Below, in pieces: positions 11,100 to 22,139 of a stretch of 64,000 nt of DNA (position 1 is the first letter of the stretch; every line of letters starts with the position of its first letter). The notes under the pieces were generated by a model that saw only the letters and a program-made list of their open reading frames with translations, was not told where the DNA came from and made no database searches. The stretch covers positions 476,378 to 540,377 of the forward strand of contig NC_083582.1 of the NCBI RefSeq assembly GCF_027579695.1, in the 5' to 3' direction. This DNA comes from Neoarius graeffei (Eukaryota > Chordata > Actinopteri > Siluriformes > Ariidae). The position numbers and the translations under genes are program-made.

Positions 11100-13727
11100 T
11101 CACCGTGTGACCTCAAAGGGCCCTTGCCACTTGGCGATCAATTTGGAGCTCGACGTGGGCAACAGTACGAGTACTTTATCTCCCGGTGTGAACTCTCTAA
11201 GGCGCGTACCCTTGTTGTACAGGCGGGCTTGCCGTTCCTGGGCCTGCCGCAAATTCTCCTGAGTTAGGTGGGTGAGCGTGTGGAGTTTTGCGCGCAGGTC
11301 CATAACGTACTGAATTTCGTTCTTACTTTGTGAAGGCCCCTCCTCCCAATTTTCCCGCAGCACATCCAGGATGCCGCGCGGCTTACGCCCATATAATAAT
11401 TCGAACGGGGAGAACCCCGTGGAGGCTTGGGGGACCTCTCGCACTGAGAACAGCAAGGGTTCGAGCCACTTATCCCAATTACGTGCGTCCTCACTTACGG
11501 ATTTCTTAATAATATTTTTGAGGGTGCGGTTGAACCGTTCCACTAAACCGTCCGTTTGTGGGTGATATACGCTGGTGCGGATCGGCTTAATCCCCAATAA
11601 CCCATACAGTTCGCGCAGTGTTTGTGACATAAACGTAGTGCCTTGGTCAGTCAGAATCTCTTTCGGGATTCCAACTCGGGAGATGACGCGGAAGAGTGCC
11701 TCTGCAATACTGCGTGCTGAGATATTGCGCAGGGGCACTGCTTCCGGGTATCGCGTTGCATAGTCCACCAGAACTAATATAAAGCGGTACCCTCGTGCTG
11801 ACTGATCTAATGGCCCGACGAGATCCATCCCAATTCTCTCAAACGGGGTCTCGATTAATGGTAGAGGGCGCAAAGGCGCTTTTGGAATGGCCGCTGGATT
11901 TACTAATTGGCATTCGCGGCATGCCGTACACCACCTACGGACATCGCCGTGAATCCCCGGCCAATAGAATTGGGCCATTATTCGGGCTAGTGTTTTATCC
12001 TGCCCCAAGTGTCCAGCCATGGGATTAAAGTGAGCCGCCTGGAATACCAATTCCCGGCGGCTCTTTGGAATCAAAAGCTGCGTGACTCGCTCTTTAGTTT
12101 GAGTGTCCTGCGTCACTCGGTATAATCTATCCTTCATAATCGCGAAGTAGGGGAAGGACGGGGTGGCGTTCGGCGGGAGCGTTTGACCATCGATTATTCT
12201 CACTTGGTCAAACGCATGCCGCAGAGTCTCGTCTCGCGACTGCTCTAATGGGAAATCCGCGAGGGATTCCCCAATAGAGAGAGGAGGAGCCAGCGGCTCC
12301 TCACTCTGACGCGGAGATGACGTAGACGGCTCTGTGACAGCTGCTCCTGCCAAAGCGACACCGGGACCTCCCCCTGTCAACTGGCAGGACCCACTCACTA
12401 CTAGGCACGTCATTAAACCCCAAAATCCTGGCCAATCAGTCCCCAAAATTAAAGAGTGGGTAAGGCGAGGATTAACCGCCGCCTTCACTATAAATTTTTC
12501 CCCTCTGAAAATAATGTGGACCGGCACCAAAGGGTAGCGGTGAACATCCCCGTGCACACACAACACCCTCACCCCTTGTGCTCCCCCCAATGCCTCGTTT
12601 TGAACCAGGCTTTGGCGAATTGAGGTCTGATTACAACCAGAATCCACCAACGCCTGATATGTAGCCCATTGGATACTCACCGGTATGCGATACGCTCCGG
12701 CCCGATCGAGGGTGGCCTCTGGCGCGTCGGGGATCCGAACCACCGCGCCCACTTCCATTGTCGTGCACTGCTGTTGAAGGTGGCCCGGCTCCCCGCAGCA
12801 CCAGCCAACCGGCCCGGGCTTTCCCTCTGCACCGGTGATCTGGGGTTCACTCACCTGAGGTGGGGGAGAGACAGACACAGAAGGGAGAAACGGGAGGGCA
12901 CCGCGGGTGCGGCGGGCCGGCTGGGGTGGGGCCGGCCCTCGCCTCCGCGGTGGGGGAAAGGGGCGAGGACGGGACACAGGAGGAGGGAGAGAGAGAGAAG
13001 AGGAGAGAAGAGAAGATGCCATCTGCTGTCCTGCCACCGGGACAGCCGCCAAATGGTCCTCCGCCAGCTCGACTGCCTGATCCAGCGACGCCGGGCGGTG
13101 GCACTGGACCCACTCCGCAGTTCCTGCTGGCAAGCGAGCGACGAACTGTTCCAGCGCCACCTGGTCGAGGATTCCTTCGGCGTCGCGGTTGTTGGCCCTC
13201 AGCCACCGCCAGCAGGCATCCCGGAGCTGCTGGCCAAACGCGAACGGCCGGCCGACTTCCTCCAAGTGCAGCGCGCGGAAGCGCTGGCGCTGCTGTTCTG
13301 GAGTGCGCCCCATGCGCTGGCGGACGGCCCGGCGGAGGTCCGCGTAGGCCAGCCGGCGGTCGGCGGGGAGCTGTAGCGCGGCCAGCTGTGCTTCTCCCGT
13401 GAGCAGGGGGAGGAGGCGCGCCGCGTGCTGCTCCATCGGCCACCCCGAGGCTTCGGCGACTTGCTCAAAGAGCGTGATGAACGCCTCGGGGTCATCCTGA
13501 GGGCCCATCTTGGTGACAGTGAGGGGGGACGGGCCCGTGGTAGGAGCGCTGGTGGACCCCGCCGACGCGAGGAGGTGCCGGAACGCCTGTCGATCTTCTT
13601 GTTGGGCCAAAACCAGGGCCTCGAACCGCTCTTCTTGCTCCTTTCGGAGGGTGAGTAGCGCCTGGTGCTGGCTTTGCTGGGCCGTGGCAAGGGCATGGAC
13701 CAGTTCAGCAAACGGGGATGACTCCAT
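11100..13727 (-). CDS. Element B gag-protease-integrase
   Basis: 875 codons from an ATG at 13727. Rough layout: gag/capsid 1-300; zinc knuckle about 308-322, where the first Cys of the C-x2-C-x4-H-x4-C motif seen in C and D is Gly; protease around 360 with VDSGCNQTS; integrase H2C2 zinc domain about 565-608; integrase core about 620-745 with D (GMDLVGPL), D (ILTDQGT) and E (LVERFN) all present; then a C-terminal segment ending FEVTR. Integrase lies before RT, opposite to most Ty3 elements. The stop is TGA where C has CGA, so it looks like CpG decay rather than a designed junction. Confidence 0.88.
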   Translation of the reverse strand: MESSPFAELVHALATAQQSQHQALLTLRKEQEERFEALVLAQQEDRQAFRHLLASAGSTSAPTTGPSPLTVTKMGPQDDPEAFITLFEQVAEASGWPMEQHAARLLPLLTGEAQLAALQLPADRRLAYADLRRAVRQRMGRTPEQQRQRFRALHLEEVGRPFAFGQQLRDACWRWLRANNRDAEGILDQVALEQFVARLPAGTAEWVQCHRPASLDQAVELAEDHLAAVPVAGQQMASSLLSSSLSLPPPVSRPRPFPPPRRRGPAPPQPARRTRGALPFLPSVSVSPPPQVSEPQITGAEGKPGPVGWCCGEPGHLQQQCTTMEVGAVVRIPDAPEATLDRAGAYRIPVSIQWATYQALVDSGCNQTSIRQSLVQNEALGGAQGVRVLCVHGDVHRYPLVPVHIIFRGEKFIVKAAVNPRLTHSLILGTDWPGFWGLMTCLVVSGSCQLTGGGPGVALAGAAVTEPSTSSPRQSEEPLAPPLSIGESLADFPLEQSRDETLRHAFDQVRIIDGQTLPPNATPSFPYFAIMKDRLYRVTQDTQTKERVTQLLIPKSRRELVFQAAHFNPMAGHLGQDKTLARIMAQFYWPGIHGDVRRWCTACRECQLVNPAAIPKAPLRPLPLIETPFERIGMDLVGPLDQSARGYRFILVLVDYATRYPEAVPLRNISARSIAEALFRVISRVGIPKEILTDQGTTFMSQTLRELYGLLGIKPIRTSVYHPQTDGLVERFNRTLKNIIKKSVSEDARNWDKWLEPLLFSVREVPQASTGFSPFELLYGRKPRGILDVLRENWEEGPSQSKNEIQYVMDLRAKLHTLTHLTQENLRQAQERQARLYNKGTRLREFTPGDKVLVLLPTSSSKLIAKWQGPFEVTR

Positions 13728-13773
13728 GGGGCTGTGAGGCTGCTGTGCTCCAGATCCTGGGTTTCAGCACCAC

Positions 13774-14082
13774 TGTGGCAGTTCAGAGCAGGTGGGTGGA
13801 GCACAGAGGATGGCAGGACAGAGATCAGGTTCCAATTGAGTATTTATTTTTACACTTTGCAGTATAAAACTTTACTCAGACACACACATACACACACAAC
13901 GAGTGTCGGTTCCAGGGAGAGCTCCTTCTGCTCTCGCTCTCCCTCCTCATATAGGGCGCAGTCACTGGGAAGACACACAAACACAGGTTAATTGTTCTCA
14001 GGTGAAGTGATTCTGCCACTTACCTTCCCTGACTCCGCCCTCCTGTCACAGACCGGCGCTTGACCACGCCCCCGCTGCCACA
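13774..14082 (-). repeat. Element B 5' LTR
   Basis: 309 bp, about 99% identical to 9157-9465. The primer-site-like sequence lies immediately inside at 13753-13772. The target duplication ccgat follows at 14083-14087. Confidence 0.9.
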
Positions 14083-15135
14083 CCGATCTAATGGCCCGAC
14101 GAGATCCATCCCAATTCTTTCGAACGGGGTCTCAATTAATGGCAGAGGGCGCAAAGGCGCTTTTTAAATGGCCGCTGGATTTACTAACTGGCATACGCGG
14201 CACGCCACCTACGGACATTACCGCGAATCCCTGGCCAGTAGAACCGGGCCATTATTTGGGCTAGTGTCTTATCCTGCCCTAAGTGTCCGGCCATGGGATT
14301 AAAGTGAGCTGCCTGGAATATAAATTCCCGGTGGCTCTTTGGGATCAAAAGCTGTGTTATCAGTTCCTTCGTCTAAGTGTCCTGCATCACTCAGTATAAC
14401 CTATCCTTAATAATGGAAAAATAGGGGAAGGATGGGGTGGTGTTTGGCTGGAGCGTTTGACCATCGATTACTCTCACTTGGTCAAACGCATGCCGCAGAT
14501 TCTCGTCTCACGACTGCGCTAACGGGAAATCCACGAGGGATTCCCCAAGAGAGGGAGGAGGAGCCTGCTGCTCCTCACTCTGATGTGGTGATGACGTAGA
14601 CGGCTCTGTGACAGCTGCTTCCACCAATGCCACACCGGGACCTCCCACTGCTAAATTATGGCAGGCCCCACTCCTCACTAAATGTGCCATTAATTCCCTA
14701 AATCCTGGCCAATCAGTCCCTAAAATTATCGAGTGGGTAAGGTGAGGATTAACCACCACCTTTACTCTAAATTTCTCCCCTTGAAATAGAATGTGGACCG
14801 ACACTAAAGGGTAGTTGTGAACATCCCTGTGCACACACAACACCTTCACCAATTGTGCTCTCCCCAATGCCTTGTCTTGCTCCAGGCTTTGGTGGATTGA
14901 GGTCTGATTACAGCCGGAGTCCACCAAAGCCTGATACGTATCCCCTTGGATACTCACCGGTATGCGATACGCTCTGGCCCGATCAAGGGTGGTCCCTGGC
15001 GTGTCAGGGATCCGGACCACCGCGCCCACCTCCATCGCCGAGCACTGATGCTGGAGGTGCCCCCGGCTCCCCGCAGCGCAAGCATAACTGCCCAGGCTGT
15101 CCCTCTGCACTGGTGTTTCGGAGCTCACTCACCTG
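14083..15135 (-). pseudogene. Element A protease and N-terminal integrase
   Basis: 15128-14508 gives a 206-codon frame with the protease motif ALVDSGCNQTS. 14480-14083 gives the integrase zinc region in broken frames, homologous to 12180-11810 of B, then stops at the insertion point of B. A zinc-knuckle-like CLRCGEPG (near 15080) has lost the rest of the motif. Confidence 0.75.
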
Positions 15136-15999
15136 AGGGGGGGGAAGACAGACATGGAAGTAAGAACTGGTAGGGCACCGCGGGTGCTGTGGGCCGGCTG
15201 GGGTGGAGCCGGCCCCCACCTCCGCAGTGGGGGAATGGGGTGAGGACGAGAAACAGAAGGGGAGAGAGAGAGAGAGAAGAGAGGGGAGAAGAGGAGACAC
15301 GCTGTCCTGCCGTCGGAACAGCCGCCAAATGGTCCTCTGCCAGCTTGATGGCCTGATCCAGTGACGCCGGGCAATGGCACTGGACCCACTCCGCTCTTCC
15401 TTCCGGAAGTCGGGCGGTGAATTGTTCCAGCACCACCAGGTCAGTAATTCCCTCGGCGTCGCGGTTGTTGGCCGACAGGCGTCCCGGAGTTGCTGGCCAA
15501 ACGTGAACGGCTGGCCAACCTCCTCCAGGCGCAGCGTGCAGAAGCACTGCCGTTGCTGCTCCGAGGTGCGCCCCACACATTGGAGGATGGCCCTGTGGAG
15601 GTCGGCGTAGACCAGCCGGCTGTCGGTGGGGAGCTGTAGTGCGGCCAGCTGCACCTCGCCCGTTAGCAGGGGGAGGAGGCGCGCCATGCGCTGTTCCACT
15701 GGCCAACCCCATGCCTCTGCTGCCTGCTCAAAAAGAGCGAGGAAGGCGTCAGGGTCATTGTGCAGACCCATCTTCGTGAGGTGAGGTGAGGTGAGGGTGA
15801 GGTGGGGAGGGTCCGCGGTGGTGGTGGACCCAGCCAACGTGAGCAGGTGCCGGAATGCCTGGTGATCTTCCTGCTGTGCCTGCACCAGGGCTTCGAACTG
15901 TTGTTCTTGCTCCTTCTGGAGGGCGACCAGTGCCTGGTGCTGGCTCTGTTGGGCTGAGGCGAGGGCATAGACCAGGTCCTTGAAGGGGGAGGACTCCAT
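15136..15999 (-). pseudogene. Element A gag
   Basis: It starts MESSPFKDLV at 15999 and follows the B gag through the EAF..LFEQ.AEA and PLLTGE.QLAALQLP segments. A deletion near 15470 (where B has about 15 more bases, encoding WRWL) shifts the frame, and later segments continue in other frames to 15136. It is not functional. Confidence 0.8.
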
Positions 16000-16042
16000 G
16001 GGGCTGTCTCCTTCTGCGCTCCGTCCCGGGTTTCAGCACCAC

Positions 16043-16347
16043 TGTAGAACCAGACCAAGTGGGTGGAGCACAGAAGCACGGCAGGCCAGAACTGAGTTCT
16101 CAGAAACTTTTTATTTTCCGTTTTATAGGTGGCTTTTCAGCTCATTCACTCTCGCACACACATGCATTCGGGTCGGGAGAGAGCTCCCTTTCTCTGCTCT
16201 CTCTCTCTCCTTTTATATGGCGCGGTCACTGGGGAAGACACACAAGCACAGGTTAACTCACATCAGGTGCAGTGATTCTGCCACTTACCTTCCCTGACTC
16301 CACCCTCCATTCATAGATCGACGCTTGGCCACACCCCCGCTGCCACA
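16043..16347 (-). repeat. Element A 5' LTR
   Basis: 305 bp, partner of 6705-7007. PBS-like sequence just inside at about 16022-16042, target duplication tccaa outside. It directly abuts the SINE at 16353. Confidence 0.85.
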
Positions 16348-16352
16348 TCCAA

Positions 16353-16745
16353 TAATAAGAAGAAACCTTTATTCGTCACATGCACACTTCAAGCAGAGTG
16401 AAATTCATCCTCTGCATTTAATCCATCTGAAGCAGTGAACACACGCACACACTCAGAGCAGTGGGCAGCCACACCAGAGCACCCAGAGAGCAGTCAGGGG
16501 TTAGGTACCTTGTTCAAGGGCACCTCAGCCCAAGGCCGCCCCACGTCAGCCCAAGGCCACCCCACGTCAACCTAACTGCATGTCTTTGGATTGTGGGGGA
16601 AACTGGAACACCCTGAGGAAACCCACGCAGACACAGGGAGAATATGCAAACTCCACAGAGAAAGGCCCTCGCCGGCCACTGGGTTTGAACCTGGAACTTT
16701 CTTGCTGTGAGGCAACTGTGCTAACCAGTACACCACTGTGCCGCC
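16353..16745 (-). repeat. tRNA-headed SINE, tail type 1, inverted
   Basis: Reverse orientation of the 6222-6593 family. The tail comes first (aagaagaaacctttattcgtcac), the B box is near 16684 and the head ends gtgccgccc at about 16745. An aataag repeat on the flanks fits a target duplication. LINE coding sequence resumes directly after it. Confidence 0.75.
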
Positions 16746-17164
16746 CAATAAGTGCATAAATAAGTGCATAAACAAGCTCCAGTTAGTTCAAAATGCAGCA
16801 GCAAGAGGCCTTACTAGAAGACATGACCACATCACCCCTATCTTATCCACATTGTATTGGCTCCCAATCAAATTTCACATTTGATTATAAAATACTACTA
16901 TTGACTTTTAAAGCACTGAATGGTCTCGCACCACAGTACATGAATGAAATTCTGGTCCTTCTGGACCCACAATGCCAACTTGGATCAAAAGGTGCAGGCT
17001 ACCTGTTGGTACCTCATATAATAAAGACTACATCAGGGGGCAGAGCCTTTTCTTACAAATCCCCACAGTTATGGAACAGCCTTCCAAGTAGTGTTCAGGA
17101 CTCAGACAGACAGTCTCAGTGTTTAATGCTGAAAACATATCTTTTTCATCAAGCTTTTTGCTAA
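16746..17164 (+). pseudogene. L2-type LINE ORF2 C-terminus
   Basis: It reads KLQLVQNAAAR, then YWLPI, DYKILLLTFKALNGLAPQYM and GRAFSYKSPQLWNSLPSSVQ. This is the conserved C-terminal block downstream of RT in CR1/L2-group LINEs. It continues the segment cut at 6704 by element A. At least one frame break lies near 17110. Confidence 0.8.
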
Positions 17165-18060
17165 TAGTTTTTATTAGTTAAAGGAGTACATCTGGAGGGT
17201 CCTCAGGCATACAGTGTTTTGGTAAACTGGGATGTATGGATGCTGTCATCCCCCCCCACTCTCACTTGGGTTTGTTGACATTGGAATAGCTGCTGCTTTA
17301 TGTTCCAGGGCTCCCTCATGTCTGTGTTACTTTCTGGCTCTCCATTTCAGTTATGCTGTTATTGTTAATCTTGCTGGAGTCGTTGCTTGCACTTGGAACA
17401 CAACGTTTTCTTAACTATAGGTGACAATGGGCAAATGTAACAATCTCCATTTCTCTCTCTCTCTCTGTCAAGTTACATGTCACTCCTTGATATACCAGTG
17501 ATGCTGACCTCTTCTGCTCTTTGGACCTGCCTGATCCATCCTGCTGCCATACTTCTAGCTGGAGTTCTCATCACTTCGCCCATGTTAGGATGGCCCTAGA
17601 TGTACAGCCCCTGATCCATCCTGATGCCCTATTTCTAGCTGAGGTTCTCATCACTTCTCTCCTGTGGAGGATGGCCCCATATGGACAATCTAAATATACA
17701 CTTTAGGACTGCAGTTGTCATGAAAAGTTTTGCACTCAAGTCTCCGTCAATGAACAGTTGATAATGTCAACAAAATAGACTTCATGTTAAAATGCTAATG
17801 AATTTCCTGGTTATACAATTGCATTTTTTACCATATAGGACACACTTATAGAAGTGAGTTATTTATAGTCATGCAGTGTCATCACCCAAATAAGGATGGG
17901 TTTCTTTTTGTTGTTTCAGGGAGTTTTTCCTTGCCACCATTGCCTCAGGCTTGCTCATTAGGGATATATTTATTCATTAATTGATTTAAAAATCTGTATT
18001 TTTCTGTCAAGCTGATTTGTGACAAGGCCTATTGTTAAAAGCATCATGCAAATCAAGTCA
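17165..18060 (+). repeat. L2-type LINE 3' UTR-like tail
   Basis: Non-coding. It includes an internal repeat of 'ctgatccatcctg..gccctatttctagctg' (17527-17650) and shares blocks with the inverted fragment at 5473-6000. It ends in an A-rich stretch near 18060-18090. Confidence 0.55.
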
Positions 18061-18949
18061 ATTTATTGGAAAAAAAACAACAAAAAAACTGCACCAAAAA
18101 CACAACCTCCTTGGCAGAGGTAATAGCAACACTTTCCAATATTTCCTTTTCCACATGAGCCAAGATAAAACATGATCAGTTATGACACATATAGGGTGAC
18201 CCTCAGTGGAGGATCTACACATCTTAGGAGGTGTCATTTATTTTGTAAAGAGAAGACAGAATGGCAGATGAAGAATAGCAGCAAGCAGCCCAACATCCTG
18301 AAAGAAGCATCAAAGCAGTGGAGATACAAATATGAATGAATGAACCCTTTATTATCACTGTTGCCAGTGAAATTGACTATCAACCTGTCTTTACAGAAGG
18401 GGAACAGGACAGGAAGACAGGGATAAAAGAAAAGGAAACACAATAATAACATGAGGAGAGATGAGGGAAAAAAAAGAAACCCCCCCCCCCACACACACAC
18501 ACAATGCTCCTGTCAGGAGTATAGTGTGGGAACATTTAAAAACCTCTGCACATAAGCACACAATAACACAAGTACACTTTAAAACACAGGACTTGAGGGG
18601 GAGGAGGTAGAGGTAATCCAGCGCAAGCAAGCAGCCATCCGCTCCTGCAGCCATGAAGGCGCTGGTCACGCACCCGCTTATCACACTGGGGGTGAAAATG
18701 GCACCAAATCATTTCTGCTCACAACTTTAAGAATAAAACCAGCGCAAAAACAGGATACAGAGCATTGTGAGTTGGGCCTTTAGCCTTGAGTTAAAGTAAT
18801 AGGTTTCATTGCTGCCAAAGCTAGTTGTTAGATACAGTTCACACTCTCTAAGGATCAGAGGCTTTGAGCTCAAAACCATACAATTCTTATACTGTACACA
18901 TTTGAGTAAAACAGTATAAATACTGTATCTCTCAGTCTCGTTCAGTACA
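18061..18949. other. Unassigned non-coding stretch
   Basis: No supported gene. It holds an A-rich run, a short gaatgaatgaa repeat near 18335, a C-run followed by (CA)n at 18480-18503 and purine-rich sequence. The minus-strand open frames here are low-complexity. It may be an old unrecognised repeat. Confidence 0.5.
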
Positions 18950-19339
18950 TGCAACCACAAACATGGAGAAGACTGCCGAGTTAACAGTTTTCCAGAAGAC
19001 AATCACCCCTACCTCTACAAGGAGGGTAATCCACAGGAGGTCACTGTTGAAAAGGCTGGCTGGAAAAGCTATACAAGCAAGAGGGATGACCACAGCCTTG
19101 AGAGGATTGTCAAGAAAAGTTGATTCAAGAACTTGGAAGAGCTTCACAAGGAGTGGACTGAGGCTGGTGTCAGTGCATCAAGAGCCATCATGCACAGATG
19201 TCTTCAGGAAAGAGGCTACAATGGTCACATTCCTAATGTCAAGCCACTCCTGAACCAGAGATGATGTCAGAAGTGTGTAACCTGGGCTAAGGAGAGAAAG
19301 AACTGGACTGTTGCTCAGTGGTCCAAAGTCCTTTTTTCA

Positions 19340-19716
19340 TTCATTCATTCATTCATTCATTATCTCTAGCCGCTTTATCCTTCTACAGGGTCGCAGGCAA
19401 GCTGGAGCCTATCTCAGCTGACTACGGGCGAAAGGCGGGGTACACCCTGGACAAGTCGCCAGGTCATCACAGGGCTGACACATAGACACAGACAACCATT
19501 CACACTCACACTACGGTCAATTTTAGAGTCACCAGTTAACCTAACCTGCATGTCTTTGGACTGTGGGGGAAACCGGAGCACCCGGAGGAAACCCACGCGG
19601 ACACGGGGAGAACATGCAAACTCCACACAGAAAGGCCCTCGCCGGCCCCGGGGCTCGAACCCAGGACCTTCTTGCTGTGAGGCGACAGCGCTAACCACTA
19701 CACCACCGTGCCGCCT
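19340..19716 (-). repeat. tRNA-headed SINE, tail type 2, with 14-bp target duplication
   Basis: Reverse orientation: (ATTC)n tail at 19340, a body with the 'cgctttatcc' and 'aggctccagcttgcc' complements, a B-box complement near 19650, and the head ending gtgccgcc. It is flanked by aagtccttttttca at 19326-19339 and 19717-19730. It sits in Tc1 transposase. Confidence 0.85.
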
Positions 19717-20485
19717 AAGTCCTTTTTTCAGATGAAAGTAAATTTTCTATTTCATTTGGAAATCAAGGCCCTAGAGTCTGGAGAAAGAGAGAATAGGCAA
19801 AGAATCCAATGTGTCAGAAATGGCAAGCTGAAGTGAAGTGAGGACCCAAAAGCAGACTCAAGACAGGCAGTGTACGGGAGAAGAGACACCCTTCTTTAAT
19901 GAAGTCCAGGGCAGAGGTACAGTAGGGCTCAGGCAAAAGTCAGCAGTCAAAGAACAGGCCAGGAGATCAAAAACACAGAGGAGCAGGTAGGCACAGTCAG
20001 GGACAAAAACAGGACAGAAAAATCTTCACCAAAACTGATGAACACAGGGATAAGGGAAATCCAGGCAGAGGAAGCAAAACACAATCCAAAAGAACAGGCA
20101 AGTAAAACAGGGGCAAACAACTGGACGGAAAACTAGACCAAAAAAAAAACCCAAGGAACAATACAGGTAGGGGACCTCAAGAGACACAATACCAACAAGT
20201 TGAAGTCTACTAAACACAGTCTGACAACTGGACCCTGTACTACGAAGCGGGTTTTCTGGCTTACCAGGGTAACTTCGAGAGTAACTTGATCACGTGCAGC
20301 GTAACTTCCCAATTAACCCATACTACGAAAGTTGGCTATGTTCAAACCGAGGTATGCTGCCATGGCAACTTACGCTGCATCTCAAACCTACTCGTCTCAG
20401 GTTATGTTCTTGGTTAACCCGAGGTTTCCGATTAACCACACCTTTTTTAAACACCACCTCTCCACTGACATTTCCTCTAGAGACA

Positions 20486-22001
20486 ATGCCAGCGTACCTG
20501 GATAACCCGTGCGATATCGGAGCGCAGATTGTGAGGGGCTCTCTCCGGAGGGCGAGGGTATTTAGAGACCGCCAGAATCCGCTGGCATACCCGGACGATG
20601 TGCTTTATGAACGATATAGATTTTCAGCTGAGGGAATTCGTTACCTTTGCCAGCTGATCGAGGCAGAAGTCTGCAATGTAACCCGCCGAAGCCAGGCCCT
20701 CACAATCGAGCAAATTATGTGCTTGTCATTGCGTTACTTTGCCAGTGGACAATATATTTATTCCGTCAGTGATGCTGAAAACCTCAGTAAGAACACAGTC
20801 TGTCGTATGATTCGCAAAGTGGTACTTGCCCTAAACAAACTGATGAATGCATTTGTCATGTTCCCTGGGCATTTAACCGCACTTCAGATCAAAGAAGGGT
20901 TTTATGCAATCGCAGGTAATTACTAATATCAAATTGTGTCTGTTTGCCTACTCTCATAGAGACAATTGTGACTGACAATTGATATGACTAACAAAATATA
21001 CAGGTTTCCCAAAAGTAATAGGAGCCATTGACTGCACTCACATCCGCATCAGTGCACCCCTGGGAGAGCATGAGGCGGATTATGTGAATAGAAAATCCTT
21101 CCATAGCATCAATGTACAGGTAAAAGGTCTACTTCATATAGGCCCACATTCAAATAGGTCATGTCCATACCTCAAATCAACCTGTCAGTACTGGTCCCAT
21201 TTTGCGTTAGGTGATGTTTTGTCCTCCACATGGGTTGGTGTTGTTCCTCATTTGCAGGGGTAACAGTGTGCTTGTACCTCAGTCATATCCCCTGTCCTTG
21301 CACAAATGTTTGATGTTCTTAGATGACATGTGACCACCAGTCGATGATAACCAGCCTGGATGCAAGATGGCCAGGGTCTGTCCACGATTCCCGCATATTT
21401 AGAGAATCCTCACTAGCTGCGGGATTCGAGGAAGGTAAGATAATCCTACATCTAATCCTTAAAACACAAATCATCCTGCATCAAAAAGATATCAGGACAA
21501 TACAGAAAAGAGCTAAAATACCACAGACGTCCCTACTCAAACTTCATGGTATTCCTTAAGTAAAGAATAGTGAGCATCTTACAGTTGTTTGACACTAACT
21601 ACATTTCTCTCCATTTCATACAAGGGCGATTTGATGGTATCCTGCTTGGGGACCGTGGATACCCATGCTTGAAACACCTCCTGACACCATTCACAGACCC
21701 TCAAACAAGGGCCCAGAGAGCCTTCAATCATGCCCACAGTGTTACAAGAGCACGAATTGAGATAACGTTCGGCATATTGAAGGCTCGGTTTGCCTGCCTA
21801 AAAGGCCTGCGTGTGAGGCCAGAGAAGGCCTGTCGAATAACAGCGGCATGTGTGGTACTGCATAACATAGCCACCATCAGAAAAGAAAGGGTTCCCAATT
21901 ATGTTCCCTCACCCCCCGATGTTGTTGACCCCATGACCCTGGACCATCCCACAGGCCGTTCAGTGAGAGAGGCCATCACAAACCAATTTTTCAGCCAGTA
22001 A
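20486..22001 (+). CDS. Harbinger transposase (HARBI1-like nuclease), four exons
   Basis: Exons read as 20486-20915, 21004-21119, 21323-21434 and 21625-22001. All introns are GT-AG and the joined length is 1035 nt, exactly 345 codons. The start MPAYLDN was chosen because it opens the conserved part. The DDE nuclease residues are visible: GAIDCTH in exon 2, GSVHDSRIF in exon 3 and [12 protein letters not shown] in exon 4. The N-terminal half has the helix-turn-helix-like segment found before the nuclease. It would excise and insert the element at 3-bp targets together with its Myb-like partner. It could be active, or simply a recent copy. Domestication is unlikely because the termini and duplication are still present. 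Confidence 0.85.
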
Positions 22002-22050
22002 CACAAAATAAAGAAAAACCAAAATCACCACTCATTCCTACTGTATTTAT

Positions 22051-22106
22051 TTATTTAAGTTTTCCCGTTCCTGAAAAGAAAAGACAGAAAAGCCAAATGA
22101 ATGCTT

Positions 22107-22139
<33 letters not shown>

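Larger units (their letters stand above)
9157..14082 (-). mobile_element. Element B: young full-length Gmr1-like Ty3 retrotransposon nested in A
   Basis: Two 309-bp LTRs (9157-9465 and 13774-14082) differ by about two transitions (gacggc/gatggc, attgctc/attgttc). Target duplications tcgat (9152-9156) and ccgat (14083-14087) flank it, and it splits the integrase of A. Primer-site-like TGGTGCTGAAACCCAGGATC (plus 13753-13772) lies one base from the 5' LTR. A purine-rich tract (plus 9466-9478, read as G-rich on minus) abuts the 3' LTR. Coding order is gag-PR-INT-RT-RH in one frame with a single stop. That order is known for the Gmr1 group of Ty3 elements. Confidence 0.93.
6705..16347 (-). mobile_element. 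Element A: Gmr1-like Ty3 LTR retrotransposon, old, interrupted by element B
   Basis: LTRs at 6705-7007 and 16043-16347 differ at roughly 20 positions, so the copy is old. The target duplication tccaa lies at 6700-6704 and 16348-16352. The minus-strand coding order is gag (15999 down), protease, integrase (split by element B at 9157-14082), reverse transcriptase, truncated RNase H. The primer-site-like sequence beside the 5' LTR is TGGTGCTGAAACCCGGGA; the tRNA is not assigned. It inserted in the L2-type LINE. Frameshifts, a deletion in RNase H and a changed integrase catalytic residue make it dead. Confidence 0.88.
2095..18060 (+). mobile_element. Old L2-type LINE, interrupted by many later insertions
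   Basis: The pieces, in order on the plus strand, are an endonuclease start (2095-2176), more endonuclease and linker (3599-4870), reverse transcriptase (4870-5472), a post-RT segment (6001-6221), another (6594-6704), the ORF2 C-terminus (16746-17164) and a 3' UTR-like tail to about 18060. They read as one element because each insertion resumes the LINE protein where it stopped. The tail (17500-18060) matches, in opposite orientation, the fragment at 5473-6000, so both come from the same family. Multiple stops make it inactive. Assignment to L2 rather than a neighbouring CR1-group clade rests on remembered family resemblance. Confidence 0.75.

Noticed and set aside
12669..13443. Large GC-rich frames on both strands over element B gag (e.g. 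12669-13376 plus, 12847-13443 minus)
   Set aside because: They overlap gag and reflect GC-rich composition; the gag frame matches four related copies.
18234..18684. Hydrophobic minus-strand frames suggesting membrane proteins
   Set aside because: They arise from purine-rich low-complexity DNA and have no homologous motif.
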